Below the pieces are notes generated by a model, which worked only from the letters and a program-made list of their open reading frames with translations, ran no database searches and was not told where the DNA came from. A DNA stretch of 64,000 nucleotides from Platerodrilus igneus (Eukaryota; Arthropoda; Insecta; Coleoptera; Lycidae): positions 3,662,001 through 3,726,000 of the forward strand of contig JARFIW010001369.1 in NCBI GenBank assembly GCA_036346225.1. The letters are read 5' to 3'. A program made the position numbers and the translations under genes. The stretch's first letter is position 1; the number at the start of each line of letters is the position of its first letter. Of this stretch, positions 12,900-23,401 are shown in pieces.

Positions 12900-13174
12900 C
12901 CTACATGTGATTTTCCAATGCTGCACCCGAAAGTACTACATTGGCAAGAAAACGAATTTTTGAACCTGAAAAATTTAGAATTTTTCCGAACCCTTGCTGT
13001 TCCAAGCAAGGTAGGGATCTTTAACGTGCGTGACAACATACACACGGGACCTCCATTTTGCCTCTCATCCGAACGAGGGCGCCTAACATTTTTCAAACAG
13101 ACCGTGTCAGGATTCGAACCCAGGACCTTGGGTGCAGTAGTCACACGCATACCAACTACGCCACGGAGCCGCCT
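12900..13174 (-). mobile_element. tRNA-derived SINE, copy 2
   Basis: Same family and orientation as the copy at 4946-5215. The tRNA-like head lies at its right side (GCATACCAACTACGCCAC on plus), the B-box complement GGATTCGAACC near 13110, and the CCAATG/CATTGG 3' hairpin at its left side. The target duplication is 15 bp, CGTAACCATATTGCC, at 12885-12899 and 13175-13189. Confidence 0.93.
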
Positions 13175-13621
13175 CGTAACCATATTGCCGCGATCGGGAT
13201 CCACGTTGTCGGCGTATCTGGGTCTGTAGCGGTGCTAGCATTTTCGCTTAGTGCAGCGGCGTCGGACTTCTCCATGGTTGCCTACTGCTAGGCAGTACAG
13301 TTCTCCAGGACGCGGTCGATATCTTGTCGTGCAGTTGGCATATGTTTGGGCAGATCGACGAGAACTGCTTAATTGGTCTGTGGTCTTCATGGTTTGGTGT
13401 CCAATGGCAATAGGCAGCTTTCGCTGGCGCTGGTAGTGATAGTTGGCCTATTGATCTCTGGTTGGAATTCTTCCCGAAGGCTGCTGAGCAAGAATACGGA
13501 TGTGAACTGGTGAGTTGCAGTTGGATTACAGCAAACCTGTTACTCCTAAGAAATCTAACACAATTATTTGCTACCCTAAGTTATATTGGTTAGTTTTATA
13601 TTATTTGCGTTTGGAAATACT

Positions 13622-14170
13622 CGTATGTGTGTGTGTGTCTGTGCGTGTGTGTATGTGTGTGTGTTTCGGTCTGTCCTTGGGACTGCTTTCCTTCCCAGCT
13701 TCCGACCGTCCGCGGCCGGAAATCAGAAACCGAGAAGTTCGCATTCCTGTACGTGTCCTGGCGGCCGGCAGCCGGAAACCAGGGGGGACCACGCACAGTC
13801 TCTAGTGTGTATGTGTGCGCGTGTGTGTATATGTCTGTGTCGTATGCGTGTGCATGCAGGTACGTGTGCGTGCGTGTTTGTGTGTGTTTTGGTGTGTGTT
13901 TTGGTGTGTGTATGTGTGTGTTTTGACGTGCCGGTGTGCTATAATGGTGTGTGTTTATTGTTTTCATGTTAGTGTGTGCGTGTGCTTATGTCTGTGGTGA
14001 GTTCCTTGGGACTGTTTACCTCTCCCGGTTTCCAACCGCCGGTAGCCGGAAATCAAAAACCGAGAAGTACGCATTCCTGTACGTGTCCTGGCCGTCGGCA
14101 GCCGGAAACCAGGGAGGCCACGTACAGTCTCTGTTGTGTGTGTGTGTGTGTGCTTGTGCATGTTTGTGTG
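13622..14170. repeat. GT-rich minisatellite with two related 130-bp blocks
   Basis: Interrupted (TG)n tracts alternate with two GC-rich blocks of about 130 bp (about 13675-13805 and 14008-14131). Both blocks share CCTTGGGACTG, GCATTCCTGTACGTGTCCTG, CAGCCGGAAACCAGGG and ACAGTCTCT. Period is about 333 bp. Confidence 0.85.
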
Positions 14171-15053
14171 TATTTTGTCGTGCTGATGTGTTGTAATTAT
14201 GTTGCCAGAATATTTCCCCTGTAGTAATTTTTAGTTGTGCTACAACATTGGAAATGTAAACATTACGTTACTGAAGCTAGGGTTAGATTTGTTAAAGCAA
14301 TTACGAATATGGTTTGTATTTTCTATTGTTTATTTTAGTTAGTTGTATTTTTTGGTTAGATGGTTAGTATTGAGTCCTTATCCTACTAATGTTAGTATTC
14401 TAATGCTAATAAGTGTTCTAGGGGAAACTTGTGTTTGAGGCACGTTTGCCGCACTTTTGCCGTTTTCACTATTTTCACTTCGTTTTCACTGGTATCACTC
14501 CCGGTCGTCAGGATTCACGAGCCTCCTGTTAGATCTTCAGGAGACACATAGTTCCTGGTGCGTCCTTGGGAGAATGCCGCTTGTTTGTTGTCGGTTCTCA
14601 TGTGTGTTGGGTGGACTGTGCTTTTGTATAGCACATTCGATGCGTTACGTCAAACTTCTGTGTTTCGTGTGGTCTGTGTTTGTGGTATTTGTGATGTGTG
14701 GGGTTTGTATGGTGTTTGTGTGTCCTGTCAGAGTTCGTTTGTGTACCTTTGGTGTAGTATAGTAGTAGTTTGGTGAGTGATCCTGTTTAGGTAAGGAAAT
14801 ATGTTTTCGTACCAGAGCATGTACGAGAGGGGTATGTCCCGTAGGATTGTCCTGTCCATTCCTAGGTCATGTTGCAGTGGAACACCAGATGTTCCGATGT
14901 CCCCACCTCACCACATGTGCGGTTGTTGTTGTCTTGGAAGTCGAAGCGGTTCCTGTAGGTTGAATGAGGACCATGCCCCGTGAGAAAATGAATGAGCCCT
15001 TGTGAGGGGACCAAGTGGTGACGGTTTAGCCTGTCTCGGATGTTTGGGACTAG

Positions 15054-15250
15054 TGGTTTTCGGAAGGAGTCGTGGCTTACTGCAGGCGTCGAGTGTAGGA
15101 GGCGACGATGTCATGACGCAGCATAGCTTTGGGTGAGGCGTCGACGTAAGCTGGCTATGAGATAAGCATTGCTAGCTATGATGTGAATGTAGGAGGCGGC
15201 GGCGTCGTGATGCAGTGCACCACTCACTGAGGCGTCGGGGTCGTGATGCA
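15054..15250 (-). repeat. LTR-like repeat, copy B, first piece
   Basis: Begins TGGTTTTCGGAAGGAGTCG and matches the start of copy A (12077). It stops at the insertion point of the R1-like LINE. Its last 14 bases, GGGGTCGTGATGCA (15237-15250), recur at 22721-22734 as a target duplication, and the repeat continues at 22735. Confidence 0.7.
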
Positions 15251-15265
15251 TTATAATTTGAATTA

Positions 15266-15322
15266 GGGCCGCTATACTTGCGGCCACGTCCCCAATGCTC
15301 CACCCGGAGGTACTACATTGGG
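15266..15322 (-). other. 3'-terminal hairpins of the R1-like LINE
   Basis: There are two adjacent inverted repeats. One is GGCCGC/GCGGCC around 15267-15285. The other has stem CCCAATG/CATTGGG at 15291-15322, with inner sequence matching the 3' hairpin of the SINE family in this window. The first hairpin also makes up most of the 43-bp insertion at 55261-55303. By analogy with LINE/SINE pairs, such structures serve as the template-recognition site of the LINE reverse transcriptase. Confidence 0.7.
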
Positions 15323-15380
15323 TTTAAACGCGAAAAATAGTCGTGCTCCTAATTTATTCTTACTTCATAGTTGATTCACC

Positions 15381-15510
15381 CTAAATAAAAACTAAATAAA
15401 AATCTAACAAACCTAAAAAACTAACAAACCTAACAAACTCTAACAATCTAACAAACCTAAAAATCTGACAAAAACTGAAACAAAAACAAAACAAAACTAA
15501 AAACAGGGTT
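15381..15510. repeat. Low-complexity AACAAACCTAA tract in LINE 3' UTR
   Basis: Irregular repeats of CTAACAAACCTAAAA-type units inside the 3' untranslated part of the R1-like LINE. Confidence 0.7.
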
Positions 15511-15958
15511 GTAAATAATGGTATCCCTAGCGCTGACTTTCGAGTGTACCCGATCAACAAGCAAAATGAGAGGGGGAGGAATCCGTAATACCGGATAGCA
15601 GACGCCGGTTCTGCTTACCAGTGCGACCTGAAGGGTCGTCTTAAAACTATCCAAATCTAGCTAACTAATTTAAATCCATCCCTAGCTTTCCCTATCGTTC
15701 CCTAACTGATTTACATTATGATTACAATCTTCGCAATTCTGCTCGTCCTTCCCAAATATATACTGCAACCAAAATGGCGACAGAACGTCAAACAAAACAA
15801 ATAAGCTACATAATACATGCTATATATAAATAAATATAAAGTGTAAATATAAAATATAAACAAATATAATTATGTAAATATATAAATAAATGTTTAATAA
15901 GCGTTAAGCATATAGCAGTGCACAAAATAGCGAAAGCATCACCCTATTTATCAGGTGC

Positions 15959-16059
15959 ACTCGCACAAGCATTATGTCGGCTAGCGCCTTTACACACCAA
16001 ACGTGCTTCTTAAATTATTTCAAAACTACTAATTAATGTAAATCAATGCTTGTGCGAGT
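15959..16059. repeat. 15-bp perfect inverted repeat, 71-bp loop
   Basis: ACTCGCACAAGCATT at 15959-15973 and its exact inverse at 16045-16059, inside the LINE 3' UTR. Confidence 0.8.
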
Positions 16060-16574
16060 ACAGCCGCCACAATTTAAGTCTTACCTCGATAATAAAATTC
16101 TCCAGCATCCGAAGATCTGGTCGTCTGTAACTTACTTCTAAAGGTGGGACGGGGTGCACTGCTAAAGTCCTGGTGGGTATGCACTAAATGTTCTTGGGGA
16201 TCACAATCACTATCACTATCACTTCACTTTCAAGTCCTGGGGAATGCGCGGTTGCGCTCTGTTTTATTATCCTTGTTTACTTTATTGATTTAATTTAATG
16301 AGGGTTTATGATTTATTTGTTATTGTTTATTTGGTATTATTTATTCCCGATTTTCCGCACATAATTATGAAGATAGTCAGTGATTGTACTAATGTAGTGG
16401 GGTTTCTCGTGCATATTGGACATTTTGGTATAATTATCTTTTTATTTTATTTTTTTATTTTTTTTTTAAATTTAATATCAGGTTTTGGTTATGCTCGTAT
16501 CCTTACTCACGCCAAGTCAATCTAAAATTTTTCAATCCTCCCACCAACCCCACCGAATTTTTACACGCCGGTCG

Positions 16575-19500
16575 TCATTGATTGTCTAATCTCGCGACCC
16601 TTCCCGCGAATTCTTTTAAGGCTGTCCAGAACGCCTTCTGGTTAACCACTTCCCCGACTTCCTCTAGGCTCTTTGGCCATGCCAGACCTAGGATAGCTAG
16701 TTTGCTATCAGCCAACCCTCGATTTCCCGCCTCAAGCGGGCAGTCGAAGAGCACGTGCTCTGCGCTTTCCGCGCCCTCGCCGCATTCGCAGCGGTCGCTG
16801 TTGGTTAGACCGAACCTTTGTAAATACGCCTTCAGGGCGCCGTGCCCTGTTATCAACTGCACCATTTTGTGATCGAGCTTAACCTCGATCTCACCTCTGG
16901 CTTCTATGCTCGGTATGAATTTGTGGGTCAACCTGCCCGTGGCAGCGTTGTTCCACCTCTCTTCCCATTGTCGAATTGATTTTTCGCGCAGCTTTCTTTT
17001 GATTAAAGACCTCGGTATCGACGAATGTGATATTCGAAAGTCTCCCGTCGCGGCCTCTTTAGCTAATTCGTCAGCCCTATCGTTTCCTACGTTACCATTG
17101 TGCGACCTGACCCAACAGAACTTTAAACGTCGAAACTCTAGCGCCGTACGCGCTATCCTCCAGACGTCCGCTTGGAGATCTGTCGAGGTGTTCATGTTTG
17201 TTAAAGCCGTTAGCGCCGATTTACTATCACTGATTATATAATACTCGTCTCTGCCCGTATGGTTTATTACGTAATCGATAGCCTCTCGTATGGCTACCAA
17301 TTCGCACTGGAAGATAGTGCACCAGTTCGCGAGTTTGGTTTGAAACCGAAACACCTCCTTTCCTGCTTATATACGACAAACGCCGCGCCTGCTTGCCCAT
17401 CGTCCATACGTGAACCGTCCGTATAAATTCTGATACCCATCGCGTCCTCATCACCTTCGACAAACTCGATCCCTCTAATATCAGCCGGGTGCCCTAACTC
17501 AGATACAACAATCTTTCTTGCAATTTCCCTATTACCAAGATTAAGATCTTCGATAATTTCGCGCCCTTTTCCTATATTTATTAATCGTCTATCTCTAATC
17601 TCCCTAACGATATATTCGATAGGGAGAGTCATACTGATCACCAGGTCAGCCTCCGTGGATGTGGTCCTGTACGCCCTTGCCGCTTTTACCGCGGTTATGC
17701 GTTGTACGCTCGTCAATTGACGCATCTCCCGGACTTTACAACCTTCTGCCCATACAGAAGCTGCGTACAGTATTGCCGGCTCAATTGCTCCGGCATAAAC
17801 CGTCCTCAGCGATTCGCCCCTGAAAACCCACTTTATTTTAGCCGCCGCCATCATTTTGTTTGATATTTCGCCGCCCTTACTTTTTACGTATTGTACGTGC
17901 GCTTTCCAATTTAATTTATTGTCGATCTTGACGCCGAGGTAGGTAATACAATCTTTAAACGGGATTTTCTCCCCTCCTAGCACTAACCTAGGAGGTCTCT
18001 GTCCTGGTTTCGTGCCGAAATAAAGCGCCTCTGACTTCGCCGTGTTAAATTTTAATTTTACCGCCTGCGACCATTCGTGTAATTTATTAAGCGCCTCGTT
18101 CGGTTTTGTGCGCATATCCATTAACAATCTCGATCTTACAATTAAAAGTGCGTCATCTGCAAACCCAACGATTGAGCATCCTGCGGGCAACTTGACCCTA
18201 AAGATGCTCTCATACAACAACTTCCAAAATGTGGGACCAGAACATGACCCTTGCGGGCATCCCCTTTCCACCTCACGCGACAGAACTTCACCCGGAGTTT
18301 CAACCTGTGCTAATCGTCCCGAGAAATAGCTCTTGACCAAAGACATCAAGTTTCGCGGACAACCCCTACGATCTAACTCGCAAACGATTAATGGCCACCA
18401 GGCAGCATCAAATGCTCCTGAAATGTCCAAAGCAACAACGACACAGTACTCTTTGGCATCTCTTGCCTGCTTAATTTCCCCGACAACGAACTCTAACGCG
18501 TCGATAGTCGACTTGCCCTCCACGAAACCAAACTGTCGGTTATTAAAACCGCCGCTGTCTCGCACTAGGTGTTCAACACGCGTAGTCATAACGCGATCTA
18601 AAACTTTCCCCAGCACCGGTAGCAAGCTAATTGGACGATAGCTGCCCGGATCTGACGCATCCGCCTTTTTAGGTTTGGGTATAAATTTCACATTCTGGAT
18701 TTTCCAGCAACGCGGAAAAACGCCCCTTTCTAAACAAAGATTAAACAACCCAACATAGACACACGGGGCTAACAGGCACGCCTGCAGAGCTGCGTCTGAA
18801 GTGATTCCATCATGCCCCGGTGCCTTCTTAGGGTTCATCCTCCTAAGAGCCCTGACGACCTCGTGAACTAGGATTGCCTTATCGGCACCTGTTCCTTGCG
18901 CCTTTGCAGCTTCCCGGCGTATTAAATCGTGCGACCCTTCATCCCCCTCGGGATTATCCGATGGGAAAAATTTCTCTAGTAAATATTCCGCTGTGGTTTT
19001 AAAACCTTCCGTGTATTCGCCATTTGTTGTCTTTATATTACTGAGCGCGATTTTTTTGTTGTTTTCCTCTAATTACGCGGTATGCGGTTCCCCAGGGTTC
19101 TTTCTCTGAGTTTTGCGTGCAGAATTCTTTAAATTTATTCGTTCGCGTTTCTTCTATTAATATTTTATATTCGCGGTAACTTTGATTATATTCTATTCTC
19201 CGTTGTTCTCTTATATCTCCCGAGGCGCGTTGATAGCGGCGCCTTAGGTTACGCGTTTCTGCCCGTTTGGTGGTTAGTTCCCGGGTCCACCAGGGTACGC
19301 TGTCTTTAAATGTTTTCTTTTGCGGCATGGAATACGACGACGCGTCTACCACCGCGTCGTTCAATTTTTTCGCGAGTGTTTCTACTTCATCTGCCTCTCG
19401 GCAGTTAAATAGCTCATTTTCGAGCGCAGGGATACTTTCGCCAAATTTTTCTTTAAACCGCTCCCAATTTGCTTTTTTATTACAGAACCGCGGAAATATA

Positions 19501-20243
19501 GTTAGCTGCTCGTTTGCGCTTGTTTTGGTTACAACGTCCCATGTTATTAATTTATGGTCAGAGAGCGTTTCCTCGTCCGACCTTAGTTTCCAATTACAAA
19601 TCGTTTCTAACATTTCGTGCGAGACTGCAGTAATATCTATAAAACTGCTGCCTCTATGCGTCTCAAACGTAGGTGAATCATTAGTGTTTATTACACTAAG
19701 GTCCCATCCCGTAAAAAGATCAGCAACCTGCGAGCCTCTCTATCGTCTTCGATAGGGCTGCCCCATAATGGCGACTTAGCATTAAAATCTCCCCCGATGA
19801 TTAAATTTTTATTCCTACCGATTTTGCGCAAAATGTTTTCAACTTGGTTTACTAAGTCCTCGGTTTGAGGATTTTCCCGCCGGGAATCAACCGGCGGAAG
19901 ATACGCGCTGATCACGTAAAATGTATTTAGCCCTGATTTATTTTCGACCGTTGTTAAAAATTCGTTGGATAAATTATTTAGTATTATTCCGGCGCACGTC
20001 CCGTTATTTATTATTATCCCGCTACGCGGTCGTTCGCTGTTTGCGTTTAAAACGGTAACCCCTTCCCAAAACCTGTTATTTTGTGGCTATACAGGTGCGG
20101 TTCCTGTATAAGCCCGATGTCGATATTATTTTCGCTGAATAACTTTACGAAGTTATTTGTAGCCCTTTTCCTTTCCCGAGATTTAATTGCGCGAATTTTA
20201 TCTTCTTGCTTCTTTTAAATCTATCTTTTTCTTCACGGTCCAT
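16575..20243 (-). pseudogene. R1-like LINE ORF2: endonuclease, reverse transcriptase and RNase H
   Basis: About 1,220 residues when read through its frameshifts. The likely start is the ATG at 20243 (MDREEKDRFKRSKKIKFAQL). The APE-type endonuclease has LIQEPHLYSHKI, then GGDFNAKSPLWGSP (about 19790), then LSDHKLITWD. The reverse transcriptase runs from about 19050, with MNPKKAPGHDGIT (18838), YRPISLLPVLGKVLDR, RQFGFVEGKSTIDAL, VVALDISGAFDAAWW, ERGCPQGSCSGPTFW, the catalytic GFADDALLI and ITYLGVKIDNKLNWK. RNase H has IYTDGSRMDDGQAG, CELVAIREAI, YIISDSKSALTAL and GNDRADELAKEA. A Cys-rich tail (CECGEGAESAEHVLFDC) precedes the stop at 16575. Frameshifts at about 20170, 20075, 19727, 19055 and 17340 break it. 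The long RT frame (514 residues) suggests moderate age. Confidence 0.9.
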
Positions 20244-20276
20244 AATCGATGTTCCGTGTGATTGCGTTCTTCAATC

Positions 20277-21644
20277 TCAGCATCGTGGGGCATCTACTCG
20301 ACTTGGCGTCGTGGCGCGTATCGACCTTCGCACCACCGCCAGTTCTGTCGTTTGCCCTAGCGCAAACCACACAGCAAGGATTGCCCTCCGGCAATTCTTG
20401 AATTCGTGACCGACTTCGGCACAGTTACCGCACCACTGTACCTTCTCCCTGCACTCCATCGATCTATGGCCGTACTCGTAGCACCTGTAGCACTGGGTCA
20501 TCGAGAAGTGGTCCCGGGCCCAGACTCTTCGCCACCTGAGGTTTATAGCGTCAGCTAACAAACGCCCTCGAAGTGTGGGGGTCACTTCGAAGACTACATT
20601 GACGAAGGGATCCCTAGGGCCCTTTCCGCCAAATCTAAATTTCTCCCTCAGGTGGTCTTCTATTTTCAAATCGCCGAAGCGGGGATTCTGGCACGCGATC
20701 AACCGCACCAGTTCTTCCGCCTTCATCCCCGCTTCGACCCCCGGAAGAACGACCCGTGGACGCTTCTTCTCGATGGTCTTCGCCACGAGCTCTTTGCAGT
20801 CACCGACAACCTTCGACTGCAGTTTCTTCGCATCTTCTCGGTTTGCACACTCGACAACTACACCGCCCTTGCGAGTTCTACGAGCTCCGACCACAACAAA
20901 ACCATCACGAGCGGGATCGACCTTCTTCTTTAGGGTCGACATGACGTCCTCCTTCTCCCCTGGCCTGGCGTCGACCCTAACTGCAAAGGTGGGCGTCGCA
21001 CCTGCAGCAGCTGCAGCATACGACGCCTTCCGCGGCATCGGCACCTCCTGGCTCCTGGAACCCTGCTGCCCTGAAACGCAAGCAACCACCGCTGGACTTC
21101 CCCCGACAACATTAGCTCTCCCAGAATCACTAGCCACAAGCCGCAGCGCCCTAACCATACCTATAAGTTGATTCGCCGCGTCGAGGAAATCATCCAGGGC
21201 GTAGCGAATCCTCTTTCTGTCCTCCACGACGATAGTGGCGAAGGTCGTCGGCACCCTCCCGGAGATGGCCCAGTGCGCCTTCCTCACCCTCAATCTCAGG
21301 AGGTCCAGCTTATCGAGGTCGCTAGCTGCAACGCTAACGTCGCTGCTAGTCGACATCTTTCGCTGGGCTCCCGAAGTTGAGGGCGATTCAGGCGCCGCAG
21401 CCACCCCAGGGGGCCCCGACTCCCCCGACACGACCGCCGCAGACACAGGCTCCTCTACCTCCTGTACCTCCTCCTGAATCCCTAACCTAACGTCTTTTAA
21501 AATTACCTTTAGCTGTTTCCCCCCAACAGCGCCCTCAGCCTCCGACCTATTAGACTCCGACCTATCTCCCCTCTTCTTCCTGGGCAATGGTTCCTCGTCG
21601 CGGTGGACCACCATGCTGACAAAACAAACGAAAAAAAATGACAC
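20277..21644 (-). CDS. R1-like LINE ORF1: gag-like zinc-knuckle protein
   Basis: An uninterrupted 455-codon frame. The ATG at 21644 opens it, but the inner Met of MVVHRDEEPLPRKKRGDR (21614) looks the more natural start. It has an acidic/basic N-terminal half, then an Ala-rich linker (ASYAAAAAGATP), then a globular region. Two CX2CX4HX4C knuckles close it: CYRCYEYGHRSMEC and CGNCAEVGHEFKNC (about 20510-20405). A third knuckle (PCCVVCARANDRT) is visible in another frame just after the second, so a frameshift near 20395 has replaced the true C-terminus. The product would bind element RNA. ORF2 begins about 35 bp downstream. Confidence 0.85.
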   Translation of the reverse strand: MSFFFVCFVSMVVHRDEEPLPRKKRGDRSESNRSEAEGAVGGKQLKVILKDVRLGIQEEVQEVEEPVSAAVVSGESGPPGVAAAPESPSTSGAQRKMSTSSDVSVAASDLDKLDLLRLRVRKAHWAISGRVPTTFATIVVEDRKRIRYALDDFLDAANQLIGMVRALRLVASDSGRANVVGGSPAVVACVSGQQGSRSQEVPMPRKASYAAAAAGATPTFAVRVDARPGEKEDVMSTLKKKVDPARDGFVVVGARRTRKGGVVVECANREDAKKLQSKVVGDCKELVAKTIEKKRPRVVLPGVEAGMKAEELVRLIACQNPRFGDLKIEDHLREKFRFGGKGPRDPFVNVVFEVTPTLRGRLLADAINLRWRRVWARDHFSMTQCYRCYEYGHRSMECREKVQWCGNCAEVGHEFKNCRRAILAVWFALGQTTELAVVRRSIRATTPSRVDAPRC

Positions 21645-22720
21645 CTAAAACGCAGCTCAAAAACCACTTGACCGTTACGACGCTAAAAGAACGACGCTAG
21701 AAGAACGCAAAACGTTGGTCCAATAAAAATGTTTTGTTTAATGGTGAACCGTAAGCAACCTTGTATTTATTTAAACTTCGAACCGCCCAATTAAATATTA
21801 AATTTTTAACAAAAATACAGCAAGCACTAAGCGTCAAAATAACAACTAGAACCAAATAAATTCCCTAACGCAATTCGTTTCAAAATGTACCGCGAAGAAC
21901 ACTATTTATTTATTTTAAATTTTTTAAAACCGCCAAATCAAATTTAAATAAACTAATTACTTCAAAATATTAAAATATATAATTTATAAATAACAACACT
22001 TTATTTTTAAATGTGTAATTAACAAAATAAGGTCGAGCGCAATCGGAATGTGGTAACCGGAAATGACCTTTCACTTTATCGCTTGGTAACTAGCACAACC
22101 CGTAACTGTTACACCACTTAATTACACCAAAATCGATTTTAAAAGAACTTATAAGTACGCGTGTACTTAAATTACGAAAATTTATATTAAAATTGTTTTA
22201 AAATTTACAGTTTTAAGATATTTATTTGATTTAAAAGGCTTAGATTTTGTTTTTGGTTATTATTTTATTATACGCGCACTATAAAAATTTCACACACTTT
22301 TTGGTTGTTTTACCCGTTTTTACTCGATTTACGCGGTTTTTATTTTAAATTTATTATTAAAATGCCTTTTAAGTTATTCCGAAATTATTTTGAGTATTAG
22401 TTTAGTAGATTTTTGTTTTATTGGCCCGTAATTTATTTATTTTATTTTAAAACGCGGATTTAGTTTAAATTACAAAGAAAACGCGATTTATTTAGTTTTT
22501 ATTTAGTTTAAATTCTGTTTTAAAATTTTTATTTTACTGCCCTGTATTTAAATTTTGATGGCACACAATTATAAAAATAAAACACAATAAAAAGCAAAGC
22601 TTCAAATAAAATAATTCAACAATAAATAATAAAACCCTAGATAAACACTTACTGTTATTGCTGAAGCGGGAGCTCGGCAGAAACACGTCCGCTCGCTTCA
22701 AGCGGCAACTAGAAAGTATG
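21645..22720 (-). other. 5' UTR of the R1-like LINE
   Basis: About 1.08 kb upstream of ORF1, strongly AT-rich except at its outer end (GCGGGAGCTCGGCAG near 22670). No open frame of interest. It ends at the target duplication at 22721, which indicates a full-length insertion rather than a 5'-truncated one. Confidence 0.6.
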
Positions 22721-22734
22721 GGGGTCGTGATGCA

Positions 22735-23194
22735 GCGCACCAATCGTGTAGACGTAGACGTTAGCAGGCTATGAGTTAAGCACTGCTGGTTATGTGGATG
22801 TAGAAGGCAGCGGCGTCGTGAGTGGTCTTAGGGCATCGCCGCTAGTCTTGTAGAAGGTGACATGATATAGGGTATCGTTGCAGGTAGGAGATGGCAGGCT
22901 ATGGACAAACACTGCTAGTCGATTCTTCGGGATATAGAAGCTCCAAGTGAATGCATATTGATAAACACGCAATTTTATTTATAGACTTTACTCCCTATGT
23001 TTGCTATGTAGAAAAAATCCATTGGTCGTTAACTAAAGGAGGCGCAGGAATTAGTTTTGGTATGTGGAAAAAGTCTACAGGATGTTAACCAATGGGAATG
23101 CAGGGTTTAGAGTTGTAAAATTTTTAGTCGGAACTTTCCGGTGTACCTCGGCATTTGTTCTATTTCCAGCACGTGCATTTTGATATAGCATAAA
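22735..23194 (-). repeat. LTR-like repeat, copy B, second piece
   Basis: Continues copy B after the LINE insertion and aligns with copy A from about 12240 to 12677. Shared features include GGAGATGGCAGGCTATG, ACACGCAATTTTATTT and CCAATGGGAATGCAGGG. The AATAAA signal is on minus. Confidence 0.65.
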
Positions 23195-23298
23195 TTGGTT
23201 TATCCAGCTGGGTTTTTCGCGACTAGATATTGTGCAACTACTTCTAATACAACAATTAGGTTTGATTTTTATTCGTCAGTTTCGGTTGCATTAGAACA

Positions 23299-23326
23299 TA
23301 TATACAACAATTACAATCTAAGAAAT

Positions 23327-23363
<37 letters not shown>

Positions 23364-23401
23364 GTGAAATATATACAATAATTACAATCTACGAAATAAC
23401 G
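23299..23401. repeat. (TA)n tract between 29-bp direct repeats
   Basis: Two near-identical copies of TATACAAC/TAATTACAATCTA..GAAATAAC flank a TA tract (about 23330-23360). Confidence 0.75.

Larger units (their letters stand above)
12678..15053. other. Non-coding interior between the LTR-like copies
   Basis: About 2.4 kb between repeat copies A and B with no gag, protease or polymerase motif on either strand. It holds a SINE (12900-13174) and a GT-rich minisatellite (13622-14170). If A and B are LTRs, this would be a non-autonomous (LARD-like) element. Open frames inside the GT tract are artefacts. Confidence 0.4.
15251..22720 (-). mobile_element. R1-like non-LTR retrotransposon, full-length, decayed
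   Basis: A 7,470-bp insertion bounded by a 14-bp target duplication GGGGTCGTGATGCA (15237-15250, 22721-22734). On the minus strand the order is: 5' UTR (22720 to about 21645), ORF1 gag with CCHC knuckles (21644-20277), ORF2 with endonuclease, reverse transcriptase and RNase H (20243-16575), and a 1.3-kb 3' UTR. The 3' UTR ends in two hairpins and an ATTATAA tail. It interrupts the LTR-like repeat copy B. Clade assignment (R1 or the wider I group) is by motif; possession of RNase H fits the I group better than classical R1. It is not inserted in 28S rDNA. Confidence 0.88.

Noticed and set aside
13586..14224. Several overlapping Cys/Val-rich and His/Thr-rich open frames
   Set aside because: All arise from (TG)n read in different frames and strands.
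20575..21171. 198-codon plus-strand frame and other plus frames over 16582-21477
   Set aside because: They are antisense shadows of the GC-rich LINE ORF1 and ORF2 on minus.
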